Part shown: one piece after another, positions 1 to 6,457 of the stretch
How the letters are laid out: the number at the start of each line of letters is the position of its first letter
Numbering within the stretch: position 1 is the first letter of the stretch
NCBI GenBank assembly: GCA_027456925.1
Contig: DAIDTZ010000280.1
Span: 1 to 17,133, forward strand
Source of the DNA: Nitrospirota bacterium
Lineage (GTDB): Bacteria > Nitrospirota > UBA9217
Direction of reading: 5' to 3'
DNA length: 17,133 nucleotides
The notes under the pieces: model-generated
What the model was told of the DNA's origin: nothing
Databases searched by the model: none
Seen by the model: only the letters and a program-made list of their open reading frames with translations
Program-made: the position numbers and the translations under genes

Positions 1-20
1 GTATAAAAACCCTGAAGTAC

Positions 21-96
21 TGGAGCCCATGAGCGGGATCGAACCGCTGACCTCATCCTTACCAAGGATGTGCTCTGCCAACTGAGCTACATGGGC
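21..96 (-). tRNA. tRNA-Thr (anticodon GGT)
   Basis: Reverse strand folds as a 76-nt tRNA with a 7-bp acceptor stem starting GCCCATG, the D-loop sequence AGCTCAGTTGG and the T-loop GGTTCGATCC. The anticodon loop CTTGGTA gives GGT (reads ACC). The 3' CCA is encoded at 21-23. It is the last of four tRNAs on this strand, in the Thr-Tyr-Gly-Thr order that precedes tuf in many bacteria. Confidence 0.97.
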
Positions 97-106
97 GGTA
101 AAAAAA

Positions 107-183
107 TGGAGCGGGAAACGGGATTCGAACCCGCGACCCCAAGCTTGGAAGGCTTGCGCTCTAGCCAGCTGAGCTATTCCCGC
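107..183 (-). tRNA. tRNA-Gly (anticodon TCC)
   Basis: Reverse strand folds as a 77-nt tRNA with acceptor GCGGGAA pairing with TTCCCGC. The anticodon stem CAAGC/GCTTG encloses a TCC anticodon, and the T-loop is TTCGAAT. CCA is encoded at 107-109. Only 10 nt separate it from the downstream tRNA-Thr, so both are probably processed from one precursor. Confidence 0.97.
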
Positions 184-269
184 ATTCGATCGATTCTGGA
201 TTGTCTATTTCGGATTTGTGAAGCTTTCAAATCTGCATTCCGCAATCGACAATTTTGCTATCTTTAAAG

Positions 270-355
270 TGGTGGGGAGGGGAGGTTTCGAACCTCCGTA
301 GGCTGACGCCGACAGATTTACAGTCTGTTCCCTTTGGCCACTCGGGCACCTCCCC
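270..355 (-). tRNA. tRNA-Tyr (anticodon GTA)
   Basis: Reverse strand is an 86-nt class II tRNA with acceptor GGGGAGG/CCTCCCC, anticodon stem ACAGA/TCTGT with loop CTGTAAA, and T-arm GGAGG/CCTCC. The extra length is a long variable arm, as expected for bacterial tRNA-Tyr. CCA is encoded at 270-272. Confidence 0.97.
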
Positions 356-399
356 GCACAACGCTACAACAGCCTCACACTAAACTGAAAGTATTCAAG

Positions 400-475
400 T
401 GGAGCCACCGAAGGGAATCGAACCCCCGACAGGCTGATTACAAATCAGCTACTCTACCAACTGAGTTACGGTGGC
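400..475 (-). tRNA. tRNA-Thr (anticodon TGT)
   Basis: Reverse strand folds as a 76-nt tRNA with acceptor GCCACCG, anticodon stem GCTGA/TCAGC with loop TTTGTAA, and encoded CCA at 400-402. It is the first tRNA of the cluster, about 80 nt downstream of a consensus promoter at 556-585. With the GGT isoacceptor it covers most threonine codons. Confidence 0.97.
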
Positions 476-555
476 AGGATTCTTTGGACACCACGTCCCG
501 CATGTCTGGGACAGAACAAATGCGCGCACTCCGGCTGCCGCGCCAAAGAATAGTA

Positions 556-585
556 ATTATAATGGATTGCAGTTAAATTTGTCAA
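556..585 (-). promoter_or_regulatory. Strong sigma-70-type promoter of the tRNA (tuf) operon
   Basis: On the reverse strand, perfect TTGACA (580-585) and perfect TATAAT (556-561) are separated by 18 nt, upstream of tRNA-Thr(TGT). Both hexamers match consensus, which fits a stable-RNA operon. It lies after the rlmB stop codon, so the tRNAs need not depend on transcription from cysS-rlmB. Confidence 0.85.
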
Positions 586-657
586 GCAAAAAGATTCGAT
601 GAGCTCGCTTTATGAAATAGGTTGTTATGCAGCCACTTGACAAAGGTAAAGGGGATA

Positions 658-1305
658 TCAGCGAGTTCGGCGCTGCCGTAGTACCTCATAGAGAAGCGCC
701 CCGGCGGCCACCGAGACATTGAGTGAGTTGATATTGCCCATCAACGGCAATGAAACGAGATAGTCGCAGTGCTCCCTCACCAGCTTGCGCACGCCCTTGC
801 CCTCGCCGCCGAGTACGAGCGCTGTCGGCCGGACAAAGTCGGCGTCCCAGTAGGCCCTCTCTCCGCCTGCCTCAGCGCCCACAACCCAGACCCCCGCCTT
901 TTTGAGTTCCTCGATCGTGTTCGTAATATTGACGACTTTAACTACCGGAACATATTCCAGCGCCCCTGCCGCCGCCTTTGCAACAGTTTCAGTAAGCCCG
1001 ACTGCCCGCCGCTCGGGAATGATAACGCCGTGAACACCCGCAGCCTCTGCCGTCCTTAAAATGGCCCCGAGATTTCTCGGGTCCTCCACGCCGTCAAGGA
1101 CCAGGAACAACGGCGCTTGCCCTTTTTGCGCAGGGAGCTGAAGAATATCGTCGAGCTCTGCATACTCCCGGGCGGACGCAAAAGCGACTATTCCCTGGTG
1201 CGCTGCCTGGGGCACTTCCCGGTTCAAAGCGTCGCGCGTCGTCATTCTCACTTCGACGCTGTTGCTTTTGGCGAGCCTCAAGATCGTCTGCACATCGCGG
1301 TCCAT
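658..1305 (-). CDS. rlmB: 23S rRNA 2'-O-methyltransferase RlmB (SPOUT/TrmH family), main part of a split gene
   Basis: This 215-codon frame carries the complete SPOUT catalytic domain of RlmB/TrmH-type enzymes, which methylate a 2'-OH in the 23S rRNA peptidyl-transferase region. Visible motifs are LDGVEDPRNLGAILRTAEAA (motif 1, with its Asn and Arg), LVLGGEGKGV (motif 2, with its Glu) and NINSLNVSVAAGALLYEVL (motif 3). The first 50 or so residues are the rest of an L30e-like substrate-binding domain. The frame opens at ATG 1305, which directly follows an in-frame TAA (1306-1308); the missing N-terminus lies in the same frame upstream (see 1306-1401). No Shine-Dalgarno precedes ATG 1305, so expression would need reinitiation after the TAA. 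It follows cysS on the same strand. The family is certain; whether the product is functional is not. Confidence 0.85.
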   Translation of the reverse strand: MDRDVQTILRLAKSNSVEVRMTTRDALNREVPQAAHQGIVAFASAREYAELDDILQLPAQKGQAPLFLVLDGVEDPRNLGAILRTAEAAGVHGVIIPERRAVGLTETVAKAAAGALEYVPVVKVVNITNTIEELKKAGVWVVGAEAGGERAYWDADFVRPTALVLGGEGKGVRKLVREHCDYLVSLPLMGNINSLNVSVAAGALLYEVLRQRRTR

Positions 1306-1401
1306 TTAGCGCTGTTCAGCGACCAGTAAAAGCTGGATGGGCCTGCCTGATCGGAGCGCCTCGGTGACGGGATTGATGCCGATGATTTTATCGCGATGCA
1401 T
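1306..1401 (-). pseudogene. rlmB: N-terminal fragment of rlmB, ended by an in-frame TAA
   Basis: From ATG 1401 the reverse strand reads 31 codons beginning MHRDKIIGINPVTEALRSG and ending LLLVAEQR, then TAA. The pattern 'I.GI.PV.EALR.G' followed by a 'L.VAE.R' strand is the normal start of RlmB/TrmH-family proteins. The downstream frame continues exactly where the family would continue (DRDVQTILRLAK). Rejoining the two parts gives about 247 residues, the usual RlmB length. No clear Shine-Dalgarno precedes 1401. The stop is a single-codon lesion with no frame change, so it may be a nonsense mutation or a base-calling error. Confidence 0.75.
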
Positions 1402-1423
1402 AGTTTGGGAAAATTCTAAATTT

Positions 1424-1524
1424 CAAATCACAAATTCCAAATAATATTCAAATTTCAAGCATCAAGTGCCAAATGTACATTGATGACTGCATCTTTTTGG
1501 GATTTATTTGTGATTTGATGCTTG
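1424..1524. repeat. AT-rich intergenic inverted repeat between cysS and rlmB
   Basis: CAAATCACAAAT (1424-1435) recurs inverted as ATTTGTGATTTG (1506-1517), a perfect 12-bp match. CAAGCATCAA (1456-1465) recurs inverted as TTGATGCTTG (1515-1524), a perfect 10-bp match. The arms are interleaved rather than nested. The tract is much more AT-rich than its surroundings and fills the 146-nt gap between the two genes. It resembles the short noncoding interspersed repeats common in environmental bacterial genomes; copy number cannot be judged from one window. Confidence 0.6.
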
Positions 1525-1547
1525 GGATTTGATACTTTGTTCCAAGT

Positions 1548-3023
1548 TCACTTCGGCTTCCAAACCGTCCCATCGGCCCGGTCGAACAGCTCCACGCCGC
1601 CATCGTCGAGGATTTTTCTTACCCTGTCGGCCTCAACCCAGTCCTTGCGTACCCGGGCTTCGTTCCTGAGATGGATGAGTTCTTCTATCCGCTCCACGGA
1701 AAGCGTAACCTTGCTGTCTGCACGCCGGCCTTCCCGAAACCATTCATCGGGACTGCGCAGGAATATGCCGAGCGTTTCGTTGACATCCTGAAAGGATGCG
1801 AGGGCCGCCGACAGGACGATGTATGCGGCGTCCTCATTCTTTTTATCAGCATCGGCCAGGAACTTGTTGATGTCCCGGACAAGATCATAAATGAGTCCCA
1901 CGGCAAAAGCGGTATTGAAATCATCGTCCATCGCTTCTTCGAACGCCTTCGGCAGGTTCTTGATCTTTTCATAGGTGGTCCGATCGGCAACTTCGACGAC
2001 CTCCTCGGGCTTGGCCGCCGACGGCTTCTTTCCGGCAAGGAACTTCAAGATCCCTTCTTTCATGGTGTAGAAACGATCAAGCCCCGCCCTGGCGTCCTTC
2101 AAGTTCGCGTCGGAAAAATCAATCGGGCTCCTGTAATGCGTGGAAAGAAGAAAAAACCTCACCACTTCCGCATCATACTGGTCGAGAATGTCCCGGATCG
2201 TGAAAAAATTGCCGAGAGACTTGGACATCTTTTCCTGGTTGATATTCACGAAACCGTTGTGGACCCAGTAGTTCACAAATTTTTTGCCTGAATAGGCCTC
2301 GCTCTGCGCAATTTCGTTTTCGTGGTGCGGAAAGATAAGGTCCTTGCCGCCGGCGTGGATGTCGAAAGTCGTCCCCAGATGTTTGAACCCCATGGCTGAG
2401 CACTCTATATGCCAGCCCGGCCTTCCCGGCCCCCAGGGGCTCTCCCAGGCAGGCTCACCGGGCTTCGACGCTTTCCACAGCGCAAAATCGAGAGGGTCGT
2501 CCTTACGCTCATCGACTTCCACGCGCGCTCCCGCCTTCAGGTCTTCGACATTCCGCTTCGAAAGCTTTCCGTACTCCTTGAAGCTGGCCACGCGAAAGTA
2601 GACGTCGCCGCCCACAACATAGGCGTGTCCCTTTTCCACAAGCCCCTTGATCACCTCGATCATTTCCTCAATGTGTTCGGTCGCCTTGGGCTCCACATCC
2701 GCCCTCCCCACACCGAGGCGCTTCATGTCTTCCTGGTACGCTTCTATATATTTGTGCGCAACCTCGGCAGGCGTGATGTTTTCTTCCTTCGCCCGGTTGA
2801 TGATCTTGTCGTCGACATCGGTAAAGTTCCGTACATACTTTACATCGAACCCTCTCCGCCGGAAATAGCGCTGGATCAAGTCGAAGGAAACGGCTCCCCG
2901 TGCATGCCCGAGGTGGGAATAGTCATAGACAGTAACACCACAGGCATACATAAGGACTTTGCCGGGATGGATGGGGACGAATTCTTCTTTTTTCCCGCTG
3001 AGCGTGTTGAAAAGTTTAATCAT
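1548..3023 (-). CDS. cysS: Cysteinyl-tRNA synthetase
   Basis: This class I synthetase of 491 residues charges tRNA-Cys in the cytoplasm. The HIGH motif appears as HLGH (residues 37-40) within GVTVYDYSHLGHARGAVSFD, and the KMSKS loop is intact in QEKMSKSLGNFF. The zinc ligands of the family are visible: Cys28 in MYACGV, the Cys of WHIECSAM, and the His/Glu of FPHHENEIAQSEA. Length is normal (about 460-500) and the end, RVRKILDDGGVELFDRADGT, is typical. A GAGGG sequence lies 12 nt upstream of ATG 3023, and a good promoter is at 3081-3108. It is the first gene of a minus-strand unit with rlmB, an order often seen upstream of the tRNA-tuf cluster. Confidence 0.97.
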   Translation of the reverse strand: MIKLFNTLSGKKEEFVPIHPGKVLMYACGVTVYDYSHLGHARGAVSFDLIQRYFRRRGFDVKYVRNFTDVDDKIINRAKEENITPAEVAHKYIEAYQEDMKRLGVGRADVEPKATEHIEEMIEVIKGLVEKGHAYVVGGDVYFRVASFKEYGKLSKRNVEDLKAGARVEVDERKDDPLDFALWKASKPGEPAWESPWGPGRPGWHIECSAMGFKHLGTTFDIHAGGKDLIFPHHENEIAQSEAYSGKKFVNYWVHNGFVNINQEKMSKSLGNFFTIRDILDQYDAEVVRFFLLSTHYRSPIDFSDANLKDARAGLDRFYTMKEGILKFLAGKKPSAAKPEEVVEVADRTTYEKIKNLPKAFEEAMDDDFNTAFAVGLIYDLVRDINKFLADADKKNEDAAYIVLSAALASFQDVNETLGIFLRSPDEWFREGRRADSKVTLSVERIEELIHLRNEARVRKDWVEADRVRKILDDGGVELFDRADGTVWKPK

Positions 3024-3080
3024 ACGATTAGAGCACCCTCGATCTGAAACACGATAAACCGCAAAAGTAGGAATGGTGAT

Positions 3081-3108
3081 TTTATACGGTAAGCCTGCAT
3101 TTTGTCAA
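3081..3108 (-). promoter_or_regulatory. Sigma-70-type promoter of cysS
   Basis: On the reverse strand, TTGACA (3103-3108, perfect) and TATAAA (3081-3086, 5 of 6) are separated by 16 nt. The site lies about 60 nt upstream of the cysS ATG. Confidence 0.7.
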
Positions 3109-3450
3109 GCAGTTTTGATGTTTCAACCTCTTTACCTTAAAAGGTTATCCTCTCACGTCGATAGTGCAACCGGCTCAACCAATCCATCCACCAACGGGAA
3201 GTGCTTCCTTGAATCCGAGAGAACCATGCAGAACTCGCGGCACGGAGATGCAGCGGCATCATTAAAAACATCTCAGAGGGTCTGGTCCAGTGCGTTCCTT
3301 TAAGTTTACCACAATCGCTCTTTCAGGTTTGTCTCCGCGGGGATTCTTCTGTGCCTGCATCCCGAGAACAGGAAGCCGGTAGTTATCCCGCCTTCGACGG
3401 AAACCGCGAAACGATGGCGGTCTCATAGGGCCTGCCCGCAGGTTCCTCGA
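3109..3450. other. Gene-free stretch between cysS and the phosphoesterase gene
   Basis: The 476-nt gap between the two divergent genes holds the cysS promoter and a weak candidate promoter at 3451-3479. In between I see no supported gene, RNA or repeat. Six-frame readings give only short frames without recognisable motifs or a ribosome binding site. Confidence 0.5.
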
Positions 3451-3479
3451 TAGAAAAATGCACCTGCCTGTGCTAAAGT
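3451..3479 (+). promoter_or_regulatory. Weak candidate promoter of the phosphoesterase gene
   Basis: TAGAAA (3451-3456) and TAAAGT (3474-3479) lie 17 nt apart, 20 nt upstream of the chosen start. Each matches consensus at 4 of 6 positions, so this is only a candidate. Confidence 0.25.
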
Positions 3480-3499
3480 ATTGTAAGGGAGATTTTCAC

Positions 3500-4009
3500 A
3501 TGGACACAGCAAAACCTCAGCGCTTCGTTGTTCACGAACACCAGGCGAAGAGACTGCACTACGACTTCCGGCTTGAGATCGGCGGTGTGCTCAAGTCCTG
3601 GGCAATACCGAAAGGCCCGTCCCTGAACCCGGCTGACAAGCGCCTTGCGGTCATGGTGCCTGACCACGTAATCGAGTACATCAGTTTCGAGGGGATCATC
3701 CCTGCAGGCCGATACGGCGCCGGGCCGGTCGTGGTCTGGGACAGCGGCGATTTCGTCCTTCTGGAAACCCACGAACCTGAAAAGGCCTTGCACGAGGGCA
3801 AACTCAGCTTTCTGTTAAAGGGGAAAAAACTGAAGGGCGCTTTCACGCTGGCCCGGATGAAGGGCCTCCCGAAAGGCACGGGCAAAGAGTGGCTGCTCAT
3901 GAAGAAAAAGGACGAGTACGCAAGAGCAGACTACGTCCTGCAGACTGAACTCACCCCGGCGAAGCTCAAAGAACTGACAGAGCAAAATCCTCCCTGTGAA
4001 ACGGAGTAA
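3500..4009 (+). CDS. Stand-alone LigD-type DNA 3'-phosphoesterase (PE domain)
   Basis: The 169-residue protein is a complete LigD phosphoesterase (PE) domain without ligase or polymerase modules. The family signature is clear: FVVHEHQAKRLHYDFRLEIG (residues 9-28, with His20, Asp22 and Arg24 of the metal/phosphate site), SWAIPKGPSLNP (33-44), VPDHVIEYISFEGIIPAGRY (53-72, with His56) and YGAGPVVVWDSG (72-83). In LigD this domain trims 3'-phosphate and 3'-ribonucleotide ends before ligation in non-homologous end joining; free-standing versions occur in bacteria and archaea. I chose ATG 3500 because AAGGGAG lies 8-9 nt before it; a frame from 3458 lacks such a site. No Ku or ligase gene is in the window, so the partner is unknown. 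A terminator follows at 4052. Confidence 0.88.
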   Translation: MDTAKPQRFVVHEHQAKRLHYDFRLEIGGVLKSWAIPKGPSLNPADKRLAVMVPDHVIEYISFEGIIPAGRYGAGPVVVWDSGDFVLLETHEPEKALHEGKLSFLLKGKKLKGAFTLARMKGLPKGTGKEWLLMKKKDEYARADYVLQTELTPAKLKELTEQNPPCETE

Positions 4010-4051
4010 GTCGCTTCACATCCATAAATGCTGCGGCAGAGGAAAATTTTT

Positions 4052-4077
4052 ACGCCACCATAATGGTGGTGTCTTTT
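4052..4077 (+). terminator. Intrinsic terminator after the phosphoesterase gene
   Basis: ACGCCACCA (4052-4060) pairs with TGGTGGTGT (4064-4072) around a TAA loop, with one G-T pair, followed by CTTTT. It lies about 40 nt after the stop codon of the gene ending at 4009. Confidence 0.55.
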
Positions 4078-4138
4078 ATGGCGCTGTCGACGACGAAGAT
4101 TTTCATGTTATTGCTGGAGTTGTCTACGGGAAAACCGA

Positions 4139-4969
4139 CTAAGAAAGTTTTTTTATGCCGTTTTTACAGTATGGTTCCTTGTTTGCGATCCGTTGCTTCA
4201 GAATGGCCAGGTTGTGCTGATACTTGTCGTTTTCAAAGCTCCATGAAGACCGATGCCAGAGGTGAAAAATGATAGCCAGGCTCCTGACCGATCTGACCTG
4301 CTTCCCCCGGTTCAGGACGCGGATGCCGAGGTCGTTGTCCTCGATGGAGCCGTCCAGAAAATCTTCGTCGCAGCCGTTGATTGCTAAAAAAAGGGCTTTC
4401 GTAAGGCTGAAATTGCACCCCCACACGCCGTCATCGGAAATTTTGTCGCGGTGGGTAATGTGCCGCAGAAAAGGGCTCTTTATCACCAGTGCTTCTTCGA
4501 CCCGGCGGGACTTTCCCAGCAGCGCGTCCCGGAGAAGCCTGGGGCTAAGCCTGTTGAGGACAGCGCCACGGTCGAGCAGTTGTTCGGTCAACTCCCTGCC
4601 GATCTCGACGCGCCTGCCGCTCAGGATTGCGTCCGGGCTGCTCTTCTCGACGTGGATGCGGACAAAATTGCGATGCGCCATGCAGTCGCCATCAATGAAG
4701 ATCAGATAATCGCCGGAAGACCGGCGCACCGTTTCGTTCAGGATCCTGGGTTTCCTGAAGCCTGCATCCTCCTGCCAGACATGCGTTATCGGGAATGCCT
4801 CCTTCAGGACCTGTCCCATTTCCCGGACCAGTTCCTTTGTCTCCGGTCCGCTCCCGTCGTCGGCAACCAGGACCTCAGAGGGCATCATACTCTGCTTTGC
4901 GAGGCTCAACAGACAGAGCTTCAGGGCTTTCGGCCGGTTGTAGGTCGGCACGATAATCGACGTTTTCAT
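4139..4969 (-). CDS. Family 2 glycosyltransferase (GT-A fold)
   Basis: This is a 276-residue GT2 enzyme that transfers a sugar from a nucleotide-sugar, probably to an envelope glycan. The N-terminal motif MKTSIIVPTYNRPKALKLCL, the nucleotide-binding VLVADDGSG, the RPILNETVRRS-like segment (KPRILNETVRRSSGDY) and the DxD motif in FIDGDC are visible. A later SIEDNDLGIRVLNRG matches the ED-type acidic motif of this family, and HLWHRSSW follows. No membrane segment is seen, so it is probably cytoplasmic. I chose ATG 4969 over an upstream ATG at 5053: the longer version adds 28 residues without family similarity, and AGGAGG sits 13 nt before 4969, although that spacing is long. An A7 run lies just before the stop (see findings). 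The acceptor is unknown. Confidence 0.85.
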   Translation of the reverse strand: MKTSIIVPTYNRPKALKLCLLSLAKQSMMPSEVLVADDGSGPETKELVREMGQVLKEAFPITHVWQEDAGFRKPRILNETVRRSSGDYLIFIDGDCMAHRNFVRIHVEKSSPDAILSGRRVEIGRELTEQLLDRGAVLNRLSPRLLRDALLGKSRRVEEALVIKSPFLRHITHRDKISDDGVWGCNFSLTKALFLAINGCDEDFLDGSIEDNDLGIRVLNRGKQVRSVRSLAIIFHLWHRSSWSFENDKYQHNLAILKQRIANKEPYCKNGIKKLS

Positions 4970-5051
4970 GGTTCGCGCTGCGCCTCCTATGCGCTGAATA
5001 TGCCTGGTTCCATTGCGCTGATGTTCAGGTCCATAAATGGCGGTTCCTTGC

Positions 5052-5106
5052 AAAAAAATCCCGTAAAGGACGGAACACCGCTTGCAGCGGACCGGGAAAG
5101 CCGTCC
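5052..5106 (-). terminator. Possible hairpin terminator or attenuator between the two glycosyltransferase genes
   Basis: On the reverse strand, GGACGG/CCGTCC arms (5101-5106 with 5068-5073) enclose a CCGCT-TGC-AGCGG hairpin (5078-5090), and an uninterrupted T7 follows at 5058-5052. The T-run is about 10 nt beyond the stem rather than adjacent, so termination would be partial at best. Confidence 0.3.
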
Positions 5107-5113
5107 GTGAAGG

Positions 5114-6199
5114 TCAGCTCAAGCTCTGAAAGAACCGGTAATACTCCTCGACCATGCGCTCCCTGCTGAATCGTTCGGCGACCCAGATCGGCCCGGCTCC
5201 GGCCATCCGGGTGTGCAGAGACCGGTCTTCCAATATTTTAATCACTTCGGTGGCCATATTTTCCGGCCCTCCGTCCACCAGCGCGCCCGCGGGACAACCT
5301 TCGAGCGAATCCCGTATGCCCCCTTCGGTCACCGATACAACCGGCGTTCCGACGGCGAGCGCTTCAAGGACCCAAATGCCGAAGCCCTCGTTCCGATGGG
5401 TGCTCACGGCAACATTGATGTCGGCATAAAAAGAAAGCATCTCGTCCTTGGACAGCCTGCCGGTCCAGAGCAGGGCGCTGTTCAGGCCCAGTTCATGGGC
5501 GCGACGCTTAAACGCATCGATCTGGCCGCTCCCCGATTCGGAGGCAACGAGCGCGAACCGCGCATCGGGAAGCGCTTTCCTGATCAGGACGAGCGCATCA
5601 AGGAACTCGATCTGGTTTTTCCAGAGATCTCCCACCGTGCCGATGACCGGCGTGCCGGGCGCCAGCAGAAAACGTCGTCTCAGCGCGCCCCTTCGGATAG
5701 TGCCGGGCCTGAATTTGTCGAGATCGATCCCATAATACACAATACCGAGCCGTTGCGCTATGCCGGGATGAAAGGCGAGGATCTTATCCCGGATATGGCG
5801 CGAGATCGTGACGATCTTGTCCATACGGGACAAAAGAAAACGCGAACGGAGGAACTCCGCAACCTGGACCGTGTACAGAAGCGCCGGTTTTCTGCCCGAC
5901 AGCGCGGACGCAAGCCATGACTGGACAAGGTCGTGTCGCCGCTGGATGTTCACGATGTCGTACCCATTGTCCCTGATGATCCGGGCCGTCTGCCGAACAG
6001 CTGCCAGGGCGTGAAGACCGGAGCGTTTCACCGGGTGGAGCGAGATCGCACTGTTGCGGAACATTTCGACGAGCGGCGCACCGGGACGGCACACCAGACC
6101 TACGGTCACGCCTTTCAAGGCGAGCCCCGGAAGCAGGTCGCGCAAGAATTCCTCGCCTCCGCCCCTTCCCGACGCATTATTGACAAAGAGAATTCTCAT
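5114..6199 (-). CDS. Family 4 glycosyltransferase (GT-B fold)
   Basis: The 361-residue protein is a retaining GT-B glycosyltransferase. The N-terminal domain begins MRILFVNNASGRGGGEEFLR, with the Gly-rich acceptor loop. The linker-donor domain has VYYGIDLDKFRPG and GTVGDLWKNQIEFLDAL, and the EX7E donor-binding motif is NEGFGIWVLEALAVGTPVV. The length is normal for GT4 and no signal peptide is present. ATG 6199 is preceded by AGGA with usable spacing. The gene lies 144 nt upstream of the GT2 gene on the same strand, and 171 nt after the B tail, so all could share a transcript. Substrate cannot be told from the sequence; the pair suggests a small envelope-polysaccharide or lipid-glycosylation task. 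Confidence 0.88.
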   Translation of the reverse strand: MRILFVNNASGRGGGEEFLRDLLPGLALKGVTVGLVCRPGAPLVEMFRNSAISLHPVKRSGLHALAAVRQTARIIRDNGYDIVNIQRRHDLVQSWLASALSGRKPALLYTVQVAEFLRSRFLLSRMDKIVTISRHIRDKILAFHPGIAQRLGIVYYGIDLDKFRPGTIRRGALRRRFLLAPGTPVIGTVGDLWKNQIEFLDALVLIRKALPDARFALVASESGSGQIDAFKRRAHELGLNSALLWTGRLSKDEMLSFYADINVAVSTHRNEGFGIWVLEALAVGTPVVSVTEGGIRDSLEGCPAGALVDGGPENMATEVIKILEDRSLHTRMAGAGPIWVAERFSRERMVEEYYRFFQSLS

Positions 6200-6367
6200 G
6201 TGCCCGCGTTCCTATCCGGCTGCCGCTTCTCTTCCGCAGCCATCAGCCATCTCCCGGAGTTTGCGTAACAATCACTAGTGCGATTGAGCTCGTGCGCGAT
6301 GACAGTACCACAATATCCCGGGGCATGCAACGGGGGGAATTGTACGATTTCATTGGCGCTCAGGGGC

Positions 6368-6387
6368 CTCTTACTTATCCGTAAGAG
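6368..6387. other. Short hairpin over the end of the B tail
   Basis: CTCTTAC (6368-6374) and GTAAGAG (6381-6387) form a perfect 7-bp inverted repeat with a 6-nt loop, covering the TAA that ends the B tail frame. No T-run follows on either strand, so it is not a classical terminator. Confidence 0.4.
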
Positions 6388-6457
6388 CAGCGCCCTCACC
6401 AACGCCGGATTTCATTTCCGGCAAATTATCATACACGGAGTCGACGACATCCTTCAT
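6371..6457 (-). pseudogene. In-frame C-terminal tail of lipoprotein B beyond its TAG
   Basis: Right after the TAG that ends B (6458-6460), the same frame starts with ATG and runs 28 codons (MKDVVDSVYDNLPE, then MKSGVGEG, then AALTDK) to TAA. The tail lines up with the end of the upstream paralogue A without gaps: VIRSVIEKIPDDVRE of A against a stop followed by MKDVVDSVYDNLPE of B. Identities are V, D and E, with conservative I/V, R/K, E/D, D/N and V/L changes. So this is probably the original C-terminus of B, separated by a nonsense codon. It could also be made by reinitiation at the abutting ATG. Confidence 0.5.

Noticed and set aside
70..576. Short open frames across the tRNA cluster
   Set aside because: They are readings through four well-folded tRNA genes on the other strand.
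1671..2291. Plus-strand frame opposite cysS (and 2409-3047)
   Set aside because: It is the shadow of a fully conserved synthetase gene; no motif or ribosome binding site.
6269..6286. AATCACTAGTG-type sequence resembling a cloning-vector junction
   Set aside because: Only about 11 nt match and native intergenic sequence continues on both sides; chance is the better explanation.
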